Assembly: GCA_028023455.1 (NCBI GenBank)
Contig: JAQFVV010006506.1
Span: 186,001 to 250,000, forward strand
DNA: 64,000 bases
Direction of reading: 5' to 3'
Origin: Epiperipatus broadwayi
Lineage: Eukaryota > Onychophora > Udeonychophora > Euonychophora > Peripatidae
Position 1 is the first letter of the stretch. Each line of letters starts with the position of its first letter. Positions 54,661-64,000 of the stretch are shown here, piece after piece. The position numbers were made by a program, and so were the translations under genes. The notes under the pieces are model-generated. The model saw only the letters and a program-made list of their open reading frames with translations. It was not told the DNA's origin and did no database searches.

Positions 54661-57600
54661 TGTAACAGTCAAGTTTGTACATTCATGTAACAGAATTCAG
54701 AATCCAAGCGAAAGAGACCGAAGCTTACTAGACGAGGACTGTGACATCCCAAGTCTGACCACACTTCAACTAATAAGCCAGGATTCCAAGACTCAAGACC
54801 CTACGAATGACAACCTTGAAATTACACGTAGTATACCTCTTTCCACACGGCCGACATAGGTCATGGAGAAGCAATAAGACTCTGATAATTAAAAGAGAGG
54901 TTCTTAATTGACTAAAATATATCACTAATTTAATTTAACTTAATGCATAGTTTTCACATATATAGGCTATAAATAATAATTAGAATTGGATTGAATTAGA
55001 TCAATAACGAGACAGAGAATGAAATACATTAAACTAATTTTATATTTATTTACAATTGGCATGAAATTAATAAGTTTACATATCCCAGCATCGAATGTAC
55101 GCAAACATTGGGTGGATAAGAGAACACATTCTCTTTTTATATACAATTGAAAATAGCTTTATATAAAAAATTTCATTAAATTTTCATAAATGGGTTTAAC
55201 ATGTGCCCATCTTATGAATTGCTTTACAACTGATACATATTTAATCACTACATTATGTCTATAACTCTAGTTAAGCCAAATCCTATTACATTTGTGGCGG
55301 GTATATAAATAATTATATTAAACTTTGATCATGAATTCATTTACTAAAATATACAATGACTTAATTACGAGCGCATAAATCAGCTCAAGTAACGATCGAT
55401 CGAACATGGCTTTCAAGAGAAAATTTCAGAATGCAGAAAGCATTATGTTAAAGTGAGAGAGCTGGCTACATAAGATTTTACCAATGCGCTATGGCACAGG
55501 TAAGCAATAATAAAAAAACTCGTTCTGTGGATGGATGAAATAACTTCAAGGTTCTTGCGACAAACGCCGGTACCCTGTAACCGATCGCAATGCAGCGTGA
55601 AAAGGAACATTGTGTTCAGGAATGGCGGAGGACTTACGTGCTAACCTGGCCTTGGCTAAGGCTTCGCTACTGCTCTACTCTATAAGAGAAGATGTGCTGG
55701 CAATGCCATGGCTCCATCTTGAGATAAGTATATTACGTATAGCAGCAAAACGAGAATAATTTTATAAAATAATATCACATCCACCAAGCAAAAAATAGTA
55801 TATTTCATACTATGAAATACGAGTTAATAGCATATTAGCTCTATCAAACTGGGGCCAACTCTTGTGTAGCTTAATAATAAATGTCTATGCTACTAAAGGG
55901 AATATTATTACATCTGTACTTTGACATGCTCAAACTATTAATTCTTCAACCGTCTCTTACAAGGCTCCTCGTCGACATCTGATGTCACTCTAACTCTGCC
56001 AGTTCTTATGCTAAAATATTTGTTGACAGGTTTTGGTTAGGTTTTGAAAAGTTCTGTAAGATGGTGCCCTCTTTCGAATTATTTTACAAGTAAAAAATAA
56101 AAAAAAACGCATTTAAACCTAAACAAAGAAAGAACATCGTTAGTGATTGGTTGTTATGGTGCTCTCAGCCGAAAAAGACATTCTGATTGGCTGCAAAGAA
56201 CAAAGAAACCACCTGATCAAAGAAAATAAAGAAAAATGCTGAGATTTTCATTTCGAATATGATTTAAAGTATTATAAAAGTATATTTTGAGAAATTAAAA
56301 TTATTTTCAGAGAGAATACTAAAAAAACAAAATTATTTTCGAAAAATATTTAAGATTTAGTAAAAAGAATAATTTACTTTTCTATAATGTAAAAGTCAAC
56401 CTTTTTGTTTATATTATAGCTTTTATGTTGCCGAAATTGAATATTTTAGAATAAATAAATAGCAATTTATTTTTGAAAAAACTTTCATTCTCTTCATAAC
56501 CTGAAAAATTAGTAATATACTTTTTATAAACGTATCTGAGTTGAATTTAATATTATAGGCGAATATGTTTTAACAATAGGCTTTGTCTTCAGTTTGTGAG
56601 TTGGCCAATTAAAAGATTTGATTTTTACCTCATACAACCAATAATATAATTAGCGGTTAAAAGGTTAAGTTACTTATAGATAAATATTTAAGGAGGAAAA
56701 GTATATTTCTATGGACTTAAGAACTTAAATGACAAATATACTTATAAATACGATCAAGGCTAAATTTAATTTTTAAATAAACTTATCCAGTTAAGTTTTT
56801 AAATGGTTGATTAATAGAGCCACATTTCACATATTAAATCATTTCAATAATAAAAAAATAGGATTTTGAAACAGTGCAGAAAGTTGATGCTATAGATAAA
56901 TTACGCAATGATTTTCAAATAATATCTTCTTAAAACATGAAATTAAGTGCCCACTGTTTCAAAATATTGGCATATAAATTATAAAAGCATTTAATTAAAA
57001 TAAGCAAAGAAATATAGACACAATTGCAGTGATCTAACTTTAAATTAGACACTTATAAAGTACTTTAAATGAAAGGAAAATAAAAATAAGTCAGATTATT
57101 TAAACTTTAACACATTAAATTTTGATAGCAATTGACATATTTAAAATATTAAATGGATTCTAAGTTTTGATTACAGTTAGCTTTATCATTATTTTAAAAA
57201 GAGAGGTAGCTAGTTTATATAGATATTGTTTACATTTACACAGAGCTCTGCAGTGTGAAAATTAAAACGGTACCAGTATTTTTATCTGGACTGCAAGTTT
57301 TTGGCTGTTGTTTGGTTTAGTTTGACTGGGTGGCATCATCTTTCCCATTGTGTTAGGCCCATCTCTTCTATTGGCATGATGGTGGTTTTAGGCATTTCGA
57401 TGGGAGAAACCCCGTTCTCCCGTGGAGTAACAGCAACAAGATGCCCGATTTTAGCCAGACATGTTAAACATTAACAATTGTGAAGACTGGCTGCAATTCT
57501 GACTAACAATATGGCTGTAATTCTCTCTAAAAATATGGCTGTTTTTCTCTTGTTAAAAATACAGAGTATTTATATGTTTCCTTTATCAGAATCTATCGCC

Positions 57601-58096
57601 TCAAGACTCACTAAACTCAGGAATTAAATTAAATATTTTTCAATTTATAATCCAGATCTTAGATAACTTATGTTAGAAACATTCCATAAGCTATATAGAC
57701 ACATTCCATAAGCTATTATTATAATTAAGATTTTTCGTTGCAAACAATTGTCCAATTTAGATTAAAATAACTTAATCTTATCTAAGGAGATTTTAATTAG
57801 TGAATTTTGAACTAGTTTTACTTTTTATGGATTCCAGGTGTGGTCGTTAATGACACTTGTTTACAATCAAAAATCTTTTTAATTACTTGACCAGCTTTTA
57901 TTTTTATCTTACATTAAAAACAACCTAATCCTATCTAATTATAGCATTGGTTCACATGCAAATATATAATACTGTTTATACAGACTTGAGCAAATTTTAG
58001 ATTTATTAACATTTAAATAGGTTCGAACTTAGCACAGATGAGAGTGTCATTATGTTTGATGGTGAAACGATAGGGGCATGGAAAGTTATCATTTCA
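54661..58096. repeat. Right LTR, 3436 bp including a MITE
   Basis: Collinear with the left LTR apart from the 727-bp MITE plus TTAA insertion at 55942-56668 and the 347-bp loss near 57926. Ends ATTTCA before GTAG. Confidence 0.88.
55942..56664. mobile_element. 723-bp TTAA-flanked MITE
   Basis: Flanked by TTAA at 55938-55941 and 56665-56668. The sister LTR has a single TTAA at the matching place (about 50073), so this is a real insertion with a TTAA duplication. The ends are imperfect inverted repeats (TTCTTCAACCG versus CCTTTTAACCG). TTAA specificity is the hallmark of piggyBac-type transposases. No ORF, so it is non-autonomous. Confidence 0.8.
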
Positions 58097-58350
58097 GTAG
58101 TGGTAAAATTTCTCTTACTGATCCAAATATATTTTCGATAATGATTTTGAGTGTTAGAACCCTGAGAAGAATTAGTTGTTAAGTTTCAAGGTAGAATTTG
58201 AATTTGTAATAAATTTTATATCTAGTTAATTATTATAGTTGGACTTGAAATAGATGACTTTCACTGTTTTATGAAAGTCAACTAAACTTTAAAGTATAAA
58301 TTTTTGTTGTTGTTGTTATTGTAAAAAGTATAGTTATTTTTAACTGCATG
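58097..58350. repeat. Diverged inverted copy of the 2.6-kb repeat, second part
   Basis: Continues the match from 48792: GTAGTGGTAAAATTTCTCTT corresponds to the reverse complement of about 43150-43175, and AACCCTGAGAAGAAT and AAACTTTAAAGTAT follow in order. The first four bases are the right target duplication. It ends where the duplicated segment starts. Confidence 0.75.
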
Positions 58351-58811
58351 ATAAATATGGATGAATTTTACTATTTTAAAATATTAATAAATAATATTTT
58401 TATCTAATACCCTATGATAAAATTCAATACTATAATAAACTTTCAAAAATTAAAAAAATATAATTTAAATTAACAGATATATAAAAACAATATCTGGATT
58501 CAAAAATTAATAATTTATGTAACTTATTAATTTATTTATAGTTCTTATTTATATGTTTTATAATTACTAATACATAAGTACTATTTACAATTGTATAACT
58601 TATATATTATATGTATTTATAATAAATAAAATACATTAAATATTTATTATATTATATAGTAAATAGAATATAATCCTGTTTAAAATATCTGTTAAATAAT
58701 AACTATTTTTATATCCTTCATCTACTTTGATGAATTATGCCAAGCTTTCAATTTACATTTACTATTAAATTAGATATTCCTATTAAAATATAATGATGCC
58801 AAATTTGAAAT

Positions 58812-58812
58812 A

Positions 58813-58866
<54 letters not shown>
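58812..58866. repeat. (AAT)n microsatellite
   Basis: Shorter allele-like copy of the array at 30562-30689. Confidence 0.95.
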
Positions 58867-58867
<1 letters not shown>

Positions 58868-59574
58868 TTAAAATAATATAAGCATTATTATAATATATAT
58901 AAATAAATAAAGAATACTTATTTTCCAGAGTTAAGAATAGATACTTAAGACTTTAGTTCATAATCCTAATGAAGAACTTTTATGAAGTATATTAATCCAT
59001 TGGTATAATGATTTATTTATCCTTAACTGATAAACTGTTAATAATATCCAATGATTTGATTGATATAATATAAAGTAATTATTCTTTGAATGTTGATGTT
59101 TTTATTCTCCATTTTTCTATTATCATTAGACGTTCTTTACAACTAATATTTCAAAATAGCATGTAAGGTGGTTTCGAAAGCTTTACGATGCAATAATTAT
59201 TTTATTCACTCCACATTGCAATATTCTTTATATATATAATTACTTTAAATTTATATATATCTGAAGAATAATGAAGTTTTAAAAATAACATAGTTTCCAA
59301 AAACTCATACAGATGTTCTTTTATTTTATATTACTATTCCTTTTAAGATTTAATAGAAAATTAAAATATTTTCCTTATAGTCTTTTAATCCATAGATTTA
59401 TCTTAATTTGAAAGAGTTAATATTTAATTCCAAACGTTGAATCGTAATATTTATAAAAGAAAAAGTTATTTAAAAAGAAATGATTTTCTGTTCTTCTCTT
59501 CAATAACTAAAGACAGAATGAATCTCCTCACATGTTTTTATTTCATTTTCATGCTTAATGGTTTCAATAAATAT

Positions 59575-59621
59575 TAAGATCTAATAATATAATATATATA
59601 TATATATATATATTATTAGAT

Positions 59622-59665
<44 letters not shown>

Positions 59666-59680
59666 ATTTATTCTCAACTT
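59575..59680. repeat. Junction palindrome and (AT)n
   Basis: TAAGATCTAATAATA at 59575 is mirrored by TATTATTAGATCTTA ending at 59625 around an (AT)n core, and more (AT)n follows to about 59680. Copy 1 has only the left half. This marks the point where the 2.5-kb block is missing. Confidence 0.85.
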
Positions 59681-59872
59681 CAAATCTGGCATTTACTCAA
59701 AAGCTTGACATTAATGTATGTATTGTTTAAAAAGTTCACATCAAATCGATTTTATATTTATAAATAATTTAATTAGACATAAAAGTATGTTAGGTTAATA
59801 ATAATAACTGGAAGAAGTTACAACTATAATATATAGTTGTAATTATAAATTTATTAAATGCACATTGATTAT

Positions 59873-60071
59873 GTAAGTAATATTTACTGAGGTTATAACC
59901 TCGATAATATGCATATAAAATGCAATAGTAGGGACCTCTACAGGTGTTTTAAGCACAAGCTTATGCCTTTTTCCATAGTGTAAGCTTGTGGTTAAAACAC
60001 CTGTAGAGGTCCCTACTATCACATTTTATATACATATTATTGAGGTTATAGACTCAGTAAATATTACTTAC
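59873..60071. repeat. 199-bp fold-back palindrome (copy 2)
   Basis: Near-identical copy of 34147-34345. Confidence 0.85.
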
Positions 60072-60215
60072 TATAATGTATATATATAGTTATAGACTCA
60101 GTAAATATTACTTACTATAATGTATATATATAGTTCCGGGCACACTTCTAGTGGCATGCACAAAATGTTATTAGAGAAATTATGGCTTAAAATATGTAAT
60201 GAAATTATTAAGGGG

Positions 60216-60922
60216 AAGTATATACTATCTAGATATTTATAAAATTAAATGTGTTGTAAAATAAGTAAGAGAGGTCTGTGTGTATATTATTTCCATGCAC
60301 ATAAGACTAAAGCCAAATAGTTAAGGGTATGAATATTCAATGAAAATAAGCGTATTAGCGATATTCGTATGATAATTTTGGTTTCTTATTTCATTTTTTT
60401 TTTAAAATAAATGCAAAGATGTTTATTTGTAATTTTATTTTATTTTGTTTAAAAGTGATTACTTAATGCGACAGATTGTAGAAGAAGGAAAAAATAAATG
60501 GAAATGAGTCAATGTTCCAACATGTTTATGATCTGAAATTTACTTATTTTTAATCTACAAATGCATTAAGCAAGGGAGAGTGAGGCCATTGTCTACAAAA
60601 TTTAAGAAAAGCCTAAATGCATTTTTTTTCTTGTTAAGCAATTTTTTATTCTAAATTTATTTTGATAAACAAAAGAATTCAGATAAACAGTACACTAATG
60701 CTTGTGGAGAGAGATATCTGGAATACTTAATGAAATGTATTTTAATTTCAAATTTATACAAGAAAATGTCTTTTTATATGAAATTTTGAATCAATACTTA
60801 TCAGATAGAACTCTGAGTGAATCCAGGAAATTAATTAGAAGTAAAATTCCTGACAGATCAATTAGGTGATGGCATAAAAATATTATATGCATTGTCTACA
60901 TCCATTAAGAAAGAAATGTGAA
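60216..60922. other. 707-bp block unique to copy 2
   Basis: Present between AAGGGG and GTTAGCTAATT, which are joined directly in copy 1 (34445-34447). There is no target duplication or inverted terminal repeat, so it is more likely a deletion from copy 1 than an insertion. No gene seen. Confidence 0.75.
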
Positions 60923-61313
60923 GTTAGCTAATTAAATTATTCTTAGAAATGTACCTAAATTGGTATATAATGAGTGGACTATATATGCTATTCATCAGGA
61001 GCTTGGGGCAGTCAGTCAATTTGTTTTTGCTTCACTATTTGGTTATTCGAGTATCCAGATATTTTTTACTAGAAAATTATCACTACTGCTGGGCACAATT
61101 GTTTTTTATCTAAGAATTCATGGAGTCTAAAAAAAAATCATATTACTAATGAGGAAACCAAGGTGGAAGAACTCACATAGTAGAAAGGTAGCAACTCCAT
61201 AGTGAACTGGCATCAAGAGCAGATGATCACCAACTACTTGAGATATAGTTTATCTAGGCTAGCATCAAACAAAAAGTCAATGAAGATCAATTTTCCACAA
61301 TGAGAAAGAAATA

Positions 61314-63295
61314 GATGGAGCTTTACCAATAGCTCATCAAGCTTTGTTTACAAAAAATGCAGAGAGAGAATCGAAATTTCAATATCTCTTTCAAATTGTC
61401 CCCAACCTTTAAACCATGGTTTCAAGCTAATTGGCTTTCATAAGTAAAAGGTAGGGGGACTAGAAACTAGATCTAAAATCCCAACTCTACAGAACAGCAT
61501 ATATGTAAACTATTCCTGTCAGCTTGAAAGCACGAATTTTTTAGATACGTCAATATTCTAAAATCCAGCTAAACAAACTAGATAGCTATATGGGTCTGAA
61601 ATCAGTTCAGTTTCTCCACATAGTAGAAAGGTTCTGCAATCTATATCATTGCTAAAACCTTCAAAGGTACATTTATGATAAACAAAAACAAGTTAAAATT
61701 TTTTTAACCTGCCTATAGCTTGCATTTTATGATCACAGATGAAACTTTGCCAATAGCTCATTAAGCTTTGTTTACAAAAAAATGCTGTTCAGTAGAGTTG
61801 GGGTTTTAGATCTAGTTTCTAGTCCCCCTACCCTTTACTGATGAAAGCCAATTAGCTTGAAACCATGGTTTAAAGGTTGGGGACAATTTGAAAGAGATAT
61901 TGAAATTTCGCTTCTCTCTCGGCATTTTTTGTAAACAAAGCTTGCTGAGCTATGGGTAAAGCTCCATCTGTGATCATAAAATGCAAGCTATAGGCAGGTT
62001 AAAAAATTTTTAACTTGTTTTTGTTTATCATAAATGTACCTTTGAAGGTTTTAGCAATGATATGATTGCAGAACCTTTCTTCTATGTCGAGAAACTGAAC
62101 TGACTTCAGACCCATATAGCTATCTAGTTTGTTTAGCTGGATTTTAGGATATTTATGTATCTAAAAAATTTGTGCTTTCAAGATGATAGGAACAGTTTAC
62201 ATATATGCTGTTTAGTCAAGTTGGGGTTTTAGATCTAGTTTCTAGTCCTCCTACCCTTTACTGACAAAAGCCAATTATCTTGAAACCATGTTTAAAGGTT
62301 GGGGACAATTTGAAAGAGATATTGAAATTTTGATTCTCTCTCGGCATTTTTTGTAAACAAAGCTTGATGAGCTATTGGTAAAGCTCCATCTGTGATCATA
62401 AAATGCAAGCTATAGGCAGGTTAAAAAATTTTTAACTTGTTTTTGTTTATCATAAATGTACCTTTGAAGGTTTTAGCAATGATATAGATTGCAGAACCTT
62501 TCTACTATGTGGTGAAACTGAACTGATTTCAGACCCATATAGCTATCTAGTTTGTTTAGCTGGATTTTAAGATATTTATGTATCTAAAAAATTTGTGCTT
62601 TCAAGCTGATAGGAACAGTTTACATATATGCTGTTCAGTAGAGTTGGGGTTTCAGATCTAGTTTTTAGTCCCCCTACCCTTTACTGACGAAAGCCAATTA
62701 TTTGAAACCATGGTTTAAAAGTTGGGGACAATTTGAAAGAGATATTGAAATTTTGATTCTCTCTCAGCATTTTTTGTAAACAAAGCTTGATGAGCTATTG
62801 GTAAAGCTCCATTTGTGATCATAAAATGCAAGCTATAGGCAGGTTAAAAAAATTTTTAACTTGTATTTGTTTATCATAAATGTACCTTTGAAGGTTTTAG
62901 CAATGATATAGAGTGCTGAACTTTCTACTATGTGAAGAAACTGAACTGATTTCAGACCCATATAGCTATCTACTTTATTTAGCTGGATTTTAAAAGATTT
63001 ATGTATCTAAAAAATTCGTGCTTTCAAGATAATAAGAACAGTTTACATATATGCTGTTCAGTAGAGTTGGGGTTTTAGATCTAGTTTCTAGTTCCCCTAC
63101 CCTTTACTGATGAAAGCCAATTAGCTTGAAACCATGGTTTAAAGGTTGGGGACAATTTGAAAGAGATATTGAAATTTCGATTCTCTCTTGGCATTTTTTG
63201 TAAACAAAGCTTGATGAGCTATTGGTAAAGCTCCATCTGTGATCATAAAATGCAAGCTATAGGCAGGTTAAAAAATTTTTAACTTGTTTTTGTTT

Positions 63296-63297
<2 letters not shown>
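61314..63297. repeat. 420-bp satellite: one inverted plus 3.5 direct units (copy 2)
   Basis: Same arrangement as 34906-36889, starting directly after GAAAGAAATAGATGG with no microsatellite in front. Confidence 0.9.

Positions 63298-63339
<42 letters not shown>
63298..63339. repeat. (AT)n tract
   Basis: Ends in ACAG at 63339-63342, the acceptor-like edge of the next feature. Confidence 0.9.
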
Positions 63340-63342
<3 letters not shown>

Positions 63343-63444
63343 CCGATTGAAGCATTCTGCTCAAATTATTGCAGTGGCCCTTGGAAATAAGCAGTTGATT
63401 AATACTGTCACAGCTGACAATAAAGTGGATTAAGTAGTTATGAG
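63343..63444 (+). pseudogene. vWA-like pseudo-exon (copy 2)
   Basis: Identical reading to 36929-37030, including the in-frame TAA, so the stop predates the duplication. Confidence 0.4.
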
Positions 63445-64000
63445 GTAGGAAGCCTATCCAGCATGCAAGTCCAATTCTGTTCCTGCCATCAAGATGTAGT
63501 CTTCCATATCTAACAGCAAGAGGTTGATAATGATCCCCAAATAAATGCTAGGTTTTAGTGAAGTCCCTGCCACCCTGAGGAATGGATAAATAGCCTACTT
63601 AAAAAGTCCAGAGCCAGATGAAGCCTTAAGATTTTATAATATACTATTTATTTCATTAATTTAAAATTGATATTGGTATGTTATGTACAGCTTTTACATA
63701 TACTTCTCTCTTAAAATATAAATCATGTTTAATGTAGTAGTTATTCTTTGTGTTATATAATAGATTATAATGTCTAAATTATTCAAGTGTGGGATTATAA
63801 TTATTCTATCTATCTGATATGGTTTCCATTTTCGAAACAGTATTTCTTTTACATAAAGAACTCTACTATATTACAATGTTCATGCATTTGGGGTTACTAT
63901 TATTATTTATAATTTTTTTCTTTTTTATATTTAATTGTAACTTGTGAGGGGTTGTAGAAATAAATAAATATTCATTTAATGACTTTAAAGTTGCATTACT

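Larger units (their letters stand above)
48793..58096. mobile_element. 9.3-kb non-autonomous LTR retrotransposon
   Basis: Two direct LTRs (48793-51855 and 54661-58096, TGTAAC...TTTCA), a 2.8-kb internal region without pol, and a 4-bp GTAG target duplication. The paralogous empty site at about 43170 confirms the borders. The LTRs differ by several percent by eye, so the insertion is older than the element at 7505. Orientation is ambiguous. The only long frame is on the minus strand, but a GGGGGAAAAA purine run lies just before the right LTR on the plus strand and no clear primer site was found. It resembles large, pol-less retrotransposon derivatives (LARD-like). Confidence 0.85.
58351..64000 (+). 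repeat. Duplicated segment, copy 2 (runs off the window)
   Basis: Matches 30102-37585 in order. It starts within the LTR-like repeat (58351-59566), then (AT)n, the palindrome, the satellite array and the vWA-like pseudo-exon. It lacks the 2.5-kb block and the ATAC microsatellite of copy 1 and has an extra 707 bp. One 45-bp phrase (gttatagactcag...) is tandemly duplicated at about 60045-60133 only here. Confidence 0.9.

Overview
This is a strongly AT-rich window from an invertebrate animal nuclear genome. The evidence is spliced exons with GT..AG borders, Ty3-type LTR retrotransposons, RTE-type LINEs, a Penelope-like element and very long (AT)n and (GATA)n microsatellites. I cannot name the organism. 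The Ty3 integrase resembles insect Ty3 elements as I know them, but that does not fix the host. No prokaryotic operon, tRNA, rRNA or CRISPR array is visible, and no complete host gene. Almost everything is mobile or repeated DNA, with two or three candidate host exons.

Layout. 1-7500: non-coding DNA with fold-back palindromes, a 640-bp GATA-type microsatellite and a diverged satellite-like repeat. 7505-22012: a complete, young Ty3-type LTR retrotransposon on the minus strand. It has unusually long, nearly identical LTRs of 3.9 kb, a tRNA-Lys primer site, a 1.4-kb leader with three covarying hairpins, an intact gag and an intact pol. 22042-23903: a diverged 1.86-kb LTR-like repeat. 24888-26870: a decayed RTE-type LINE. 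28082-28278: a candidate Sushi-domain exon (minus). 28430-29294: a Penelope-like remnant with inverted terminal copies. 29556-31389: an LTR remnant with a damaged primer site.

30102 to about 37585 and 58351-64000 are direct copies of one segment. They differ by a 2.5-kb block and a 0.7-kb block and share a satellite array and a vWA-like pseudo-exon. 38610-42059: a second, longer but broken RTE LINE (minus). 42164-44760: a 2.6-kb solo-LTR-like repeat between (AT)n tracts. A diverged inverted copy lies at about 47270-48792 and continues at 58097-58350. That copy is split by a 9.3-kb non-autonomous LTR element (48793-58096) with a GTAG target duplication. The right LTR of that element carries a 723-bp MITE inserted at TTAA. 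45371-45575 is an unidentified candidate exon.

How the parts relate. Only the 7505-22012 element looks able to make its own products. The LTR elements without pol would depend on such an element in trans. Many repeat ends abut (AT)n tracts, so these tracts appear to be favoured insertion or breakage sites. Nesting gives an order of events: the 2.6-kb repeat first, then the 9.3-kb element inside it, then the MITE inside the LTR.
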